Below are positions 41,346 through 49,133 of a stretch of 64,000 nt of DNA, piece by piece. A program made the translations under genes and the position numbers. Under the pieces are notes generated by a model. It saw only the letters and a list, made by a program, of their open reading frames with translations. It was not told where the DNA came from and did not search any database. Source of the stretch: CBDBZX01 sp965213645 (GTDB lineage Bacteria > Deinococcota > Deinococci > Deinococcales > Trueperaceae); assembly GCA_965213645.1 (NCBI GenBank), contig CBDBZX010000002.1, positions 1,426,001-1,490,000 on the forward strand. The letters are read 5' to 3'. How positions within the stretch are numbered: position 1 is the first letter of the stretch; each line of letters begins with the position of its first letter.

Positions 41346-42884
41346 ATGCAAACCGAGATATTAGAACGACAAGACGTTAGCGCCAAGTTCAAGGTAGAGG
41401 TGCCTGCCGCTGAGGTTGATAAAGCGTACGGCACGATTTTGCGCTCCTTGGCGCGACAGGTCAAGGTTCCGGGCTTTCGCCCCGGCAAAGCGCCGCGCGG
41501 CGTGATTGAGGCGAGAGTCGGTAAGGACGCCGTCGCTCAAGAGGTGCGCGACGCGCTTGTGGAGACGTACTACCCCCAGGCCGCGCAGGAGCTAGACCTA
41601 GCCCCGGTCTCCGCGAATTTTCACGCCTATGAGCCCGTCGAGGGCGAGGACTACTCCTTTGAGGTCGAGGTCGAACTCTACCCTGAGGTGAAGCTGCCCA
41701 ACATCCAAGATATCGTCATTGACACGAGCAGCGACCCTATCACCGATGAGATGGTCGCGGAGACGATTGAAAATCTGCAGAGTGAAAACGCGACGCTCGT
41801 TCCCGTCGAGCGCCCTGCCGAAGCGGGCGACTACTTAACTGTGGAATCGCTAGGCGAAACCGCAGGCTCGACCATGCCCATCGACTTAGAGCGCGTCGGT
41901 GACGCCCTCGCTGAGCAGTTCTACGGCAAGTCAATCGGCGACGAAGTCGCTTTGAAACTCGATGTGCCGACGCCGCCTGAGATAGAAGATGACGAAGAGG
42001 TCGCGGCTGAGGCGGGCGAAGTGGAAACCGCTGAAGAGGATACGGAAGAGGACGTAACCGAAGCCTCTACTGAAACCGCTGAAGAACCATCCGAAGAAGA
42101 GGTCGAAAACGAACCGCTAACGGTCCTTAACGTGGTGATTCGCGACATTAAGGCGAAAGAGAAACCCGAGCCGGACGATGAGTTTGCTAAGACGCTCGGT
42201 TTTGATACCTGGGAAGAGGCCGAGACGCAGATTCGCCGGAGCCTCCAGGCGCAGCTCGACCAGGAGACCTTCTCCGAGCAGCAAGAGGAGTTTATCGACA
42301 AGCTCGTCGAGGAGACCGAGTTGAGCCTGCCGCAGAGCTTAGTGAACCGCCGCAAGCGCAACCTCTTGGAGAACCTAGCCCAAGATTTGCAGGGACGCGG
42401 GATGAACATGCAGATGTATTTGGAGAGCTTGGAGGCCGACGACAAGCGCCAGGCGTTCGAGGACGAGTTGGACGAAGCGGCGGCGACAGGCGTGAAGCGC
42501 GATTTGGTGCTCGAAAAGCTCTTGGAAAAGCGCGGCACACAGATTACCACCGAGGAGTTGGACGCCGCTCTGACCTTTATGGCGCAGCGCCAGCAGAGCA
42601 CGGTCGTCAAACTTAGGCAGGAGTTGGGGCGCGAAGGGGTGGAGAACTACCGCTTTTTACTCTCGAGAGATAAAGCCGTGCGCGAAAGCCTGCGCGAGCT
42701 GTTGGGCGAAGATGAAGAAGTCAGCGAAACTGTGGACGCCGAGTCTAACGAAGACCCCAGCGCAGAGGCTGACGTGAACACCGACACTGATACTCGAGTA
42801 GAAACTGACGTGGATGCTAGCGCAGACCCAAACACGGAAACCGACGACAACGCCGAACCCCGCACCGCCGAATCCGCCGAGTGA
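41346..42884 (+). CDS. tig: Trigger factor with acidic insertion and tail
   Basis: 512 aa against about 430 in E. coli. The ribosome-binding signature GFRPGKAPRGVIEARVG is at residues 43-59. The PPIase-like domain (about 155-275) carries an extra, almost purely acidic block at residues 211-256 (many EE, ED, DTE). The C-terminal chaperone arms end near residue 450. A 61-residue acidic tail of T, D, E and A follows. Trigger factor binds nascent chains at the ribosome exit. The insert would sit where the PPIase active site normally is, so the isomerase activity may be altered. An AGGAG ribosome site precedes the ATG. tig-clpP-clpX is the classic order. Confidence 0.95.
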   Translation: MQTEILERQDVSAKFKVEVPAAEVDKAYGTILRSLARQVKVPGFRPGKAPRGVIEARVGKDAVAQEVRDALVETYYPQAAQELDLAPVSANFHAYEPVEGEDYSFEVEVELYPEVKLPNIQDIVIDTSSDPITDEMVAETIENLQSENATLVPVERPAEAGDYLTVESLGETAGSTMPIDLERVGDALAEQFYGKSIGDEVALKLDVPTPPEIEDDEEVAAEAGEVETAEEDTEEDVTEASTETAEEPSEEEVENEPLTVLNVVIRDIKAKEKPEPDDEFAKTLGFDTWEEAETQIRRSLQAQLDQETFSEQQEEFIDKLVEETELSLPQSLVNRRKRNLLENLAQDLQGRGMNMQMYLESLEADDKRQAFEDELDEAAATGVKRDLVLEKLLEKRGTQITTEELDAALTFMAQRQQSTVVKLRQELGREGVENYRFLLSRDKAVRESLRELLGEDEEVSETVDAESNEDPSAEADVNTDTDTRVETDVDASADPNTETDDNAEPRTAESAE

Positions 42885-42930
42885 TTGCAGCGTTTTTCAA
42901 AGCCACCGAGCTTGTGTCACGCAGGTAGCA

Positions 42931-43043
42931 TCTTCGAATGTGCGTGCTAATTATCGTTCATCCCCGCAAGGGGACGCAGTTTTCACGCAGTGAAACGGTC
43001 TTTTATATAGTGAGAGTATCCATGATCAGATGAAATCCCGCTA
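42931..43043 (+). repeat. Dispersed intergenic repeat, family B, copy 3
   Basis: TTCGAATGTGCGTGCTAATT, a small CCCCGCAAGGGG hairpin, the GTTTTCACGCAGTGAAAC hairpin at about 42979-42996, then GTGAGAGTATCCATGATCAG. It lies between tig and clpP. Confidence 0.75.
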
Positions 43044-43170
43044 CGGCTTCGCCATGAGACCTGCTACCTCTTACGTGAGCCTGATAACGGCAACGGAACG
43101 CTGAGACGTGAATACTACAAACAGTGATATTTTATATAGCGAGTATTCACCCCGCTAGAAGGAGCGATTT

Positions 43171-43797
43171 ATGTCCCTAGTCCCCTACGTCATTGAGCAA
43201 ACCGGGCGCGGCGAGCGCATGTATGACGTCTACAGCCGCCTCCTCAAAGAGCGCATCATCTTTTTGGGTACGCCCATCAACTCGGAAGTCGCCAACGTCA
43301 TCGTCGCGCAGCTTCTCCTCTTGGACGCACAAAACCCCGAGCAAGACATCCAGATTTACGTCAACTCGCCGGGCGGCGAGGTCTACGCAGGACTGGCGAT
43401 TTACGACACTATGCAGCTCGTCTCCGCGCCCATTAGCACAATTTGTGTCGGCATCGCCATGTCGATGGGTTCGGTCATTTTGATGGCGGGCGCAGAAGGG
43501 AAGCGCTTAGCGCTCCCTAACAGCCGCATCATGATTCACCAGGGTTCGGCGGGTTTTCCGCGTGCCAACCTGCCCGACTTAGAGGTGCAGGCGCGTGAAT
43601 TCACCTTTGTGCGCGACACGATGGCGCGAATCTACAGCGAACATACGAATCACTCAACCGAAAAACTCCTCAGAGACATGGAGCGTGACAAGTTTATGTC
43701 CCCTGAAGAGGCGAGAGACTACGGCCTGATTGACCGCGTCGTCGCGCCACGGGAAAATGTGCGCATCGGCGCATCACAGCTCAGCGAGGACGAGTGA
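43171..43797 (+). CDS. clpP: ATP-dependent Clp protease proteolytic subunit
   Basis: 208 aa. Catalytic triad S98 (GIAMSMGSV), H123 (MIHQGSAG) and D173 (ERDKFM). The residue before the active serine is Met rather than the usual Ala (GMAASMGA), a small but noticeable variation. ClpP forms the 14-mer barrel that degrades proteins fed by ClpX. AAGGAGC precedes the ATG, and the stop overlaps clpX. A processed N-terminus is expected as in other ClpPs. Confidence 0.96.
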   Translation: MSLVPYVIEQTGRGERMYDVYSRLLKERIIFLGTPINSEVANVIVAQLLLLDAQNPEQDIQIYVNSPGGEVYAGLAIYDTMQLVSAPISTICVGIAMSMGSVILMAGAEGKRLALPNSRIMIHQGSAGFPRANLPDLEVQAREFTFVRDTMARIYSEHTNHSTEKLLRDMERDKFMSPEEARDYGLIDRVVAPRENVRIGASQLSEDE

Positions 43798-44996
43798 TGC
43801 CGCAAGCACGCTGCAACTTCTGCGGACGCACCCACGCCGAGGTCAAGCATTTGGTCGCTGCCGAGAACGGCATGACGCACATCTGCAACGACTGTGTCGG
43901 GCGCATTTCGGACGTGCTCGCCAAGGCGAAGACGCAGCCCATACCTCTTTTGAGGTTGCCGACGCCTAGAGAGGTCAAACATCACCTCGACGCTTACGTC
44001 ATCGAGCAGGAAGAAGCAAAGAAGACCTTGGCGGTAGCTGTATTCAACCACTACCGCCGCCTGCAACACCCGGACGCCGAACTGCAAAAAGCCAATATCC
44101 TGCTCCTCGGACCGAGCGGCACGGGCAAGACGCTCTTGGCGCAAACCTTGGCTGATACCTTACAAGTCCCCTTTGCCATCGCCGACGCCACCACGCTCAC
44201 CGAAGCGGGCTACGTCGGTGACGATGTGGAGAACATCATCTTGCGCCTTTTGCAAACCGCCGACTATAACGTTGAAGCGGCGGAACGCGGCATCATCTAC
44301 ATCGACGAAATCGACAAAATCGCCCGCAAGAGCGAAGGGACGAGCATCACCAGAGATGTTTCCGGCGAAGGGGTGCAGCAAGCGCTCTTAAAAATCATCG
44401 AGGGAACCGTCACGCACGTGCCGCCGCAAGGGGGGCGCAAACACCCGCATCAGGAGCTTATCGCGGTGGATACGAGCAATATCCTCTTTATCTGCGGCGG
44501 CGCGTTCGAGGGCATCGAGGACATCATCCGCAACCGCGTAGACGTTTCGAGAGTCGGCTTCACCCACAACGACATCCTCGAGCAGCAGAGCAACTTAACT
44601 GCGCAAGTTTCCCCCGAAGACCTCATGCACTTCGGTCTCATCCCCGAACTCATCGGGCGCTTGGCGATTATTGCCACGCTAGAAGACCTCAGCTTAGAAG
44701 CGCTCGTAGATGTGCTGACAAAACCGCGTAACGCACTCACCAAGCAGTTTAAGGAGCTGTTTCGGCTCGAGAACGTCGACCTCAGCTTCAACGAAGACGC
44801 CCTTAAAGAGGTCGCTAGACGCGCCAAAGCGAGAGGCACAGGCGCACGCGGGCTGCGCTCCGTCTTAGAAAAGAACCTCTTAGAAATCATGTACGAGGTC
44901 CCCGGTAGCGACATCTCCGCGCTAAACATCAATCTGGACAACTTCGACGACCCCGAGCGAATTTTGATGCAGGCGCAGCGGCAGAAGACAGCATAA
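43797..44996 (+). CDS. clpX: ATP-dependent unfoldase ClpX
   Basis: 399 aa from ATG 43797, which shares its A with the clpP stop (TGATG); GTG at 43794 is an alternative one codon upstream. N-terminal C4 zinc domain: C6, C9, C30 and C33 in ARCNFCG and HICNDC. AAA+ Walker A GPSGTGKT at about 105-112, Walker B IIYIDEIDKIA, sensor and arginine-finger segments present (LIPELIGRLAIIATL). The ClpP-binding loop I/L-G-F is shown by VSRVGFTHND. It unfolds substrates and passes them to ClpP. Confidence 0.97.
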   Translation: MPQARCNFCGRTHAEVKHLVAAENGMTHICNDCVGRISDVLAKAKTQPIPLLRLPTPREVKHHLDAYVIEQEEAKKTLAVAVFNHYRRLQHPDAELQKANILLLGPSGTGKTLLAQTLADTLQVPFAIADATTLTEAGYVGDDVENIILRLLQTADYNVEAAERGIIYIDEIDKIARKSEGTSITRDVSGEGVQQALLKIIEGTVTHVPPQGGRKHPHQELIAVDTSNILFICGGAFEGIEDIIRNRVDVSRVGFTHNDILEQQSNLTAQVSPEDLMHFGLIPELIGRLAIIATLEDLSLEALVDVLTKPRNALTKQFKELFRLENVDLSFNEDALKEVARRAKARGTGARGLRSVLEKNLLEIMYEVPGSDISALNINLDNFDDPERILMQAQRQKTA

Positions 44997-45042
44997 GATG
45001 AGGAAAAGAGCGAGAGGGAAGATGCTTTCTCGCTCTACTCCT

Positions 45043-45438
45043 ATGGACTGGCAAGAGATTAAAACGTTTGACGGAATTGACCTCTCCGAATCGTATATCC
45101 TTAGCTGGTTTACCGAAGATAAGCAAGTAGCGTTTAGAGTTGACTTCGTACTAAGTCCGGAGCATCCCGCATACTCGCCGCCACCTCCAACAGAATATGC
45201 TTGTTTCCGATTGGGAACGCTTTCGTTCAACGGTGTTGGGTCGGTTGACGGTTTACCCGAACTATCCAAAGTACGAGCCGCAACTGACGCCTCTGGCGAG
45301 TTTGACTACGGACATGTAGAATCGCTCTCGTTTTATTCAGGTATTTACGAGGTTGGTTTCGAATTCGGTATTGCTAAAATTGAAGCAGAATCTATCTCAG
45401 TAAGTTTAGAACGCAATTTAGGTCAACCAGTTCACTAA
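45043..45438 (+). CDS. Conserved hypothetical protein (immunity-protein-like)
   Basis: 131 aa from ATG 45043 (MDWQEIKTFDGIDLSESYIL); in-frame ATGs at 44998 and 45022 would add 15 or 8 residues. The opening D-W-x-x-I-K-x-F-x-G-I-D-L-S-E-S-Y-x-L-S-W resembles a small family found scattered in many bacteria next to unrelated genes, often suspected to be immunity or stress proteins. The rest is an alternating beta domain. No function assigned. It starts about 45 bp after clpX but looks unrelated, and its base composition is a little more AT-rich. Confidence 0.55.
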   Translation: MDWQEIKTFDGIDLSESYILSWFTEDKQVAFRVDFVLSPEHPAYSPPPPTEYACFRLGTLSFNGVGSVDGLPELSKVRAATDASGEFDYGHVESLSFYSGIYEVGFEFGIAKIEAESISVSLERNLGQPVH

Positions 45439-45471
45439 AGCAAGAACGCTCAACCTCGGTTAAACTACCCT

Positions 45472-45753
45472 ATGTTCTCCTTTCTCCGCAGAAACCCCAA
45501 CTTCAAAAACGAAGGTAATTTTTTACTCGCTAGGGTACGCACGTCCAGAAACGGTGAGGTCATTCCGGTCAGGCTCTCCAAATCGAGCGAGCTGAGTGCT
45601 CAGCAGGGGGGCGGCTACTTCGTCCGTAAGGTGCTGATCGGCTCCAACAGCCTAGACGAAGCCATCTTAGAGGTCTCTTTGAGCCGTGGACACCGCGTCA
45701 AAAACGCCACCGTGGACGGCGGCGAACTCATTCCCGTTAAAGAATGGGAGTAA
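45472..45753 (+). CDS. Hypothetical protein (93 aa)
   Basis: MFSFLRRNPNFKNEGNFLLA is followed by a beta-rich soluble domain ending PVKEWE. No signal peptide and no family recognised. TAAACT lies 5 nt before the ATG (leaderless type). It overlaps the NUDIX gene by 10 bp, so both are probably made from one transcript. Confidence 0.6.
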   Translation: MFSFLRRNPNFKNEGNFLLARVRTSRNGEVIPVRLSKSSELSAQQGGGYFVRKVLIGSNSLDEAILEVSLSRGHRVKNATVDGGELIPVKEWE

Positions 45754-46202
45754 GCCCAAGAGTTATCTGCCGCCTCGCTGTAATGCACGAAGAACGTTTG
45801 TTACTCGTTCGTAATAAGGGGCTCGAGTATTGGTATCCCCCCGGCGGCGGCTGGGAAGCGGGCGAGACGTTACCAGAATGCGGAGCGCGTGAGGTCTTTG
45901 AAGAGGTCAAGCTGCGCGTCAACGTGAATAGACTTCTCTTCGTACAAGAGTTTTACGGCGCGGGCAAGCACGAACGCTCGTTAGAACTCACCTTTCTGGC
46001 AACTTTGGTCGGCGGACACGACCCTCACATTCCTGAGCATGAGCATCTAGCCGAAGCGCGGTGGTTTCGCCGCGAAGAGGTGCGAGAGGTAACCGTTTAC
46101 CCGCCGCAGCTTAAAGAGGTCTGGGGGCTAGGGGTGTCTAATCCCTACATCGGCGCAGCCGGAAACGCACCCAAGCGCAGAGGCGCGAACGGTGAATCTT
46201 AA
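45744..46202 (+). CDS. NUDIX hydrolase
   Basis: 152 aa. The Nudix box is at residues 35-57 (GGWEAGETLPECGAREVFEE): G-x5-E-x7-R-E-x-x-E-E is complete; the usual G after EE is replaced by K. The family removes nucleoside-diphosphate-linked groups such as 8-oxo-dGTP, ADP-ribose or NADH. Substrate unknown. Members are numerous in Deinococcus, where some act in stress clean-up. Neighbour of pyrophosphatase, with which it may cooperate since it could release PPi. Confidence 0.87.
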   Translation: MGVSPRVICRLAVMHEERLLLVRNKGLEYWYPPGGGWEAGETLPECGAREVFEEVKLRVNVNRLLFVQEFYGAGKHERSLELTFLATLVGGHDPHIPEHEHLAEARWFRREEVREVTVYPPQLKEVWGLGVSNPYIGAAGNAPKRRGANGES

Positions 46203-46244
46203 TCTCTACTTGTTAAACTTGGTGGCTTTCGAAAGGAGCCATTC

Positions 46245-46778
46245 ATGATTCACCCCTGGCACGACATCCCCTTAGGCGACAACGCACCCGAAGAGGTACG
46301 CGCCGTCATCGAGGTTCCGAGCGGCGACACCACCAAGTACGAACTCGACCCCGAGTTGGGCCTTATCAGCGTCAACCGCGTGCTTCACCCGCCGATTCCC
46401 TATCCCACCAACTACGGCTTCTTGCCGCAAACGTTGGACGACGACGGCGACCCCTTGGACGTGCTCGTCATGATGCAAAACGCCGTCATGCCCCTCAGCG
46501 TGTTGCGCGCCCGGCCCATCGGTATTTTCAAGATGACCGACAACGGCGAGACCGACGACAAGCTCATCTGCGTGCACATCGACGACCCTATGTACAGCGA
46601 TTATCAAGAGGTTAAGGACCTACCCGCCTATGAGCGCGATGAGCTTAAATGGTTTTTCGAGTCCTACAAAGGCGCGATGCAAAAGGGGGTTGACGTCGAG
46701 GATTTCCAGGGTAAAGAGGCCGCGCACGAAGCGGTTGAGCGGTGCCGCAAGCTCTACGAGGAGAAGTTTGATAAGTAG
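46245..46778 (+). CDS. ppa: Inorganic pyrophosphatase, family I
   Basis: 177 aa, standard for the bacterial hexameric form. The PPase signature DGDPLDVLVMM and the active-site residues of VPSGDTTKYELDPE, YPTNYGFLPQTLDDD and KDLPAYERDELKWFF are present. It hydrolyses PPi to phosphate with Mg2+, pulling biosynthetic reactions forward. Preceded by TTTCGAAAGGAGCC ribosome site and a TAAACT -10 box 26 nt upstream, so this gene uses a leadered promoter. A hairpin terminator follows. Confidence 0.97.
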   Translation: MIHPWHDIPLGDNAPEEVRAVIEVPSGDTTKYELDPELGLISVNRVLHPPIPYPTNYGFLPQTLDDDGDPLDVLVMMQNAVMPLSVLRARPIGIFKMTDNGETDDKLICVHIDDPMYSDYQEVKDLPAYERDELKWFFESYKGAMQKGVDVEDFQGKEAAHEAVERCRKLYEEKFDK

Positions 46779-46846
46779 AGGCTAAATGCGCTTTATGGTC
46801 TATTAGCGCAAGCAACGAGTGAACGAAGCTCTTAGGTATTAGCTTT

Positions 46847-46890
46847 TAGCGGTTAGCCAAGGTTTCTAAGCTAGCCGCTAAGGGCTTTTG
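46847..46890 (+). terminator. Hairpin with T-rich end after ppa
   Basis: TAGCGGTTAGC / GCTAGCCGCTA arms (one G-T pair) with a 12-nt loop, followed by AGGGCTTTTG. The TAGCGGTTAGC word belongs to a group of similar hairpins (52238, 63890). Confidence 0.6.
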
Positions 46891-46929
46891 TATTGCATTG
46901 TCAGCTATGTACTGACACCTTCCCGCTGT

Positions 46930-47032
46930 TGTCACCCTGAGCTTGTCGAAGGGTCTCGTCTCGCAATCTCTGCTAGAGAAGTCAGCAAAGGCAGAGATTC
47001 CTCGACTCCGCTTCGCTCTGCTCGGAATGACA
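46930..47032 (-). repeat. Dispersed intergenic repeat, family A, copy 4
   Basis: TGTCACCCTGAGCTTGTCGA at the left and GCTCTGCTCGGAATGACAT at the right with GCAGAGATTCCTCGACTCCG in the middle; about 103 bp. It occupies most of the gap between ppa and aroH. Confidence 0.8.
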
Positions 47033-47109
47033 TCATGGGTCACTACTTCGCTGACAGTGTAGTATAGCAATTAACATAAATACTGAGCTTGAATCACGCA
47101 AGCATCATT

Positions 47110-47180
47110 TCCTAAAGTGCGTGCTAAAGCGTGTTCTCTCTTCTCAGATTGGCCCAAACCAAATGATACTTGCTATATAA
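47110..47180 (+). repeat. Dispersed intergenic repeat, family B, copy 4 (degraded)
   Basis: CCTAAAGTGCGTGCTAAAGC and a diverged second block CCAAATGATACTTGCTATAT. The middle hairpin is missing. Confidence 0.55.
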
Positions 47181-47240
47181 ACGCTGCATGGTCAACACGA
47201 AGCATATCTCGGGCTACAACTCACCTACTGTGCACTCACC

Positions 47241-47621
47241 CTATTGCGCACTTACCAAGTCAGGGCGGAGCTTGACCGCTTCGCGCAAATAAATATGCTT
47301 CATCTCCGCTTGACCTTTTTGCGTGTTGACCTGCATCATCACGCGCACGGCTAGAGGTAGACGGTTCGGGACGGGTATCTCTTGGTTGCAGATAAGAGGG
47401 ACTAAGTTCATGCCGAGCCGCCGCGCTGCTTCGGCGGGGAAGGTGCTCCTAAGGTCAGGCGTCGTCGTAAAGAAGATAGACGCGATAGGCTCAAATTCGG
47501 CGATGTCGTTCTCGCGTAACATGACCTCTAAAAGCTCGCCGGTAGCCTCCAGAATAAGCTCCGGCTCATCACGCGCTACCGTCGTCGCCCCGCGAATGCC
47601 TCTGACCCAATAGTGCTCCAT
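47241..47621 (-). CDS. aroH: Chorismate mutase, AroH class
   Basis: 126 aa, matching the Bacillus subtilis trimeric enzyme. Hallmarks: the N-terminal VRGIRGATTV, FTTTPDLRSTFPAEAARRLG, the NQEIPVPNRLPLAVRVMMQV stretch and the end MKHIYLREAVKLRPDL. It converts chorismate to prephenate for Phe/Tyr synthesis. TACACT lies 6 nt before the ATG and no ribosome site is present, so a leaderless transcript is likely. Confidence 0.96.
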   Translation of the reverse strand: MEHYWVRGIRGATTVARDEPELILEATGELLEVMLRENDIAEFEPIASIFFTTTPDLRSTFPAEAARRLGMNLVPLICNQEIPVPNRLPLAVRVMMQVNTQKGQAEMKHIYLREAVKLRPDLVSAQ

Positions 47622-47627
47622 GCGGCT

Positions 47628-47633
47628 AGTGTA
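47628..47633 (-). promoter_or_regulatory. -10 box (TACACT) of aroH
   Basis: TACACT on the minus strand, 6 nt before the ATG of aroH (47621). Leaderless-type spacing. Confidence 0.6.
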
Positions 47634-47689
47634 CCAAGTTCTCGAGGATAAGAAGCGTTCAGTAAAAAGTTGAAAGTAACCCAGTCGAG

Positions 47690-47738
47690 CGGGTGCGCGT
47701 TAGCCCCTGATTAAGAAGTTTTCACGTAGGTGAAACGG
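47690..47738 (+). repeat. Dispersed intergenic repeat, family B, copy 5 (partial)
   Basis: GGGTGCGCGTTAGCCCCTGA followed by the hairpin GTTTTCACGTAGGTGAAACG. Only the first two blocks are present. It lies in the divergent gap between aroH and the acyl-CoA dehydrogenase. Confidence 0.55.
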
Positions 47739-47842
47739 CGAGCAAGGAGCAAAAATCTTGTCCACCCGTTGATCACTGCTTTTAACTCACCACTCTTGTT
47801 ATTTGAGGCACGTACAAAGCGGTTTTAGAATAGTTAAGGCTC

Positions 47843-47848
47843 TATAAT
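47843..47848 (+). promoter_or_regulatory. Consensus -10 box (TATAAT) of the acyl-CoA dehydrogenase gene
   Basis: TATAAT exactly 6 nt before the ATG at 47855; no ribosome site. The cleanest leaderless promoter in the window. Confidence 0.7.
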
Positions 47849-47854
47849 TACCTT

Positions 47855-49051
47855 ATGACAACCACTTTGCAAAACGTAGAAAACAACCTCTGGTTCGAGC
47901 TAGATGCTGACCAAAAGGCGCTGATTGGCGCACTTAAAGATTTTTTGAAGAGCGAAGTTGCGCCAGGTGCACAGGAGCGCGATAAATCCGGCGAGTTTCC
48001 CCTAGAGATCGTCAAACAACTCGGCGAACTTGGCGTGATGGGGATGCAAGTCCCTGAGCAGTACGGCGGCTCTGCACTAGATACTGAGACGATGGCCCGT
48101 ATCATCGAAGAGATTGCGGTGGTAGACGGCTCGCTCTGCTTGACCGTGGCCTCGCACAACTCACTCTGCACCGGACACATTCAAATCGCCGGTAATGAAA
48201 CGCAACACGCGGAGTTCTTACCTGCGTTAGCTAGGGCCGAAAAGCTCGGCGCGTGGGGTCTCACCGAGCCCGGCTCCGGCTCGGACGCCGCTGGCATGAA
48301 GACTAAAGCCGAGGACATGGGCGACCACTTCGTCTTAAACGGCTCAAAAATCTTTATTACGCAGGGCACGGTGGGCGGAACCTACGTCATCCTCGCCCGC
48401 ACCGACGCGGCGCAAGAGGGACGCTCACCGTCGAACGGCATCAGCGCTTTTGTTTTTGGCGGTGAGTCAAAAGGGCTCATTCGCGGCAAGCCCGAAGAGA
48501 AGTTGGGCCTTCACTCTTCCGACACGACACCCCTGACCTTTGAAAACTTAGAGGTTCCCGCCGAGAATTTGCTCGGTACGCGTGGCGAAGCCTTTAAGGA
48601 CGTGATGGAGGTGTTGAACGGTGGGCGCATCGGCATCGGCGCGATGGGCATTGGGCTCGGGCGCGGCGCGTTGGAAATCGCTTCTAAGTACGCTCTGGAG
48701 CGTGAGCAGTTCGGCAAGCCGATTGCGAATAATCAGGGCATCAGCTTTAAGATTGCGGAGATGGCAACGGAGTTAGAAGCGGCACGTCTCTTGGTTATCA
48801 AAGCGGCGGCGATGAAAGATGCGGGCAAAGATTATGCGATGGCAGCGTCTATGGCGAAGCTCAAAGGGAGCACGGCGGGCGTCAAAGCGTGCGACTACGC
48901 GATTCAGATTTTGGGCGGCTACGGCTATATCAAGGAGTATCAGGTCGAGCGGATGTGGCGCGACGCGAGACTCACGCGCATCGGAGAAGGCACGGATGAG
49001 ATTCAGCATCTGATTATCTCGAGGTCGTACCTCTCGCAGTTTCGGGCGTAA
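47855..49051 (+). CDS. Acyl-CoA dehydrogenase
   Basis: 398 aa, standard size. FAD-site motifs WGLTEPGSGSDAAGM and FITQGTVGGTYVILAR, the middle beta domain, and the C-terminal helical domain with ILGGYGYIKEYQVERMWRDA and GEGTDEIQHLIISRS, where the E of TDEIQ is the likely catalytic base of the short/branched-chain class. It makes the trans-2 double bond in beta-oxidation or branched-chain amino-acid degradation. Partner ETF genes are not in the window. Convergent with the helicase-associated gene, separated by a strong hairpin. Confidence 0.94.
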   Translation: MTTTLQNVENNLWFELDADQKALIGALKDFLKSEVAPGAQERDKSGEFPLEIVKQLGELGVMGMQVPEQYGGSALDTETMARIIEEIAVVDGSLCLTVASHNSLCTGHIQIAGNETQHAEFLPALARAEKLGAWGLTEPGSGSDAAGMKTKAEDMGDHFVLNGSKIFITQGTVGGTYVILARTDAAQEGRSPSNGISAFVFGGESKGLIRGKPEEKLGLHSSDTTPLTFENLEVPAENLLGTRGEAFKDVMEVLNGGRIGIGAMGIGLGRGALEIASKYALEREQFGKPIANNQGISFKIAEMATELEAARLLVIKAAAMKDAGKDYAMAASMAKLKGSTAGVKACDYAIQILGGYGYIKEYQVERMWRDARLTRIGEGTDEIQHLIISRSYLSQFRA

Positions 49052-49070
49052 AAGAAAGCAATGAGTGAAA

Positions 49071-49117
49071 AGCAATGAGCAATGAGTTAAAGGCTTTTCC
49101 ACTCATTGCTCATTGCT
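49071..49117. terminator. 17-bp-arm hairpin between convergent genes
   Basis: AGCAATGAGCAATGAGT / ACTCATTGCTCATTGCT, perfect arms, 13-nt loop. It lies between two genes facing each other and probably ends both transcripts. The same sub-repeat occurs at 31408-31440. Confidence 0.75.
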
Positions 49118-49133
49118 CGGTACTCATTGCTTC

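Noticed and set aside
41921..42610. Long minus-strand open frame (229 codons) opposite tig
   Set aside because: It encodes a serine-rich low-complexity product that is the antisense of the acidic GAA/GAG-rich trigger factor. The tig frame has clear family motifs.
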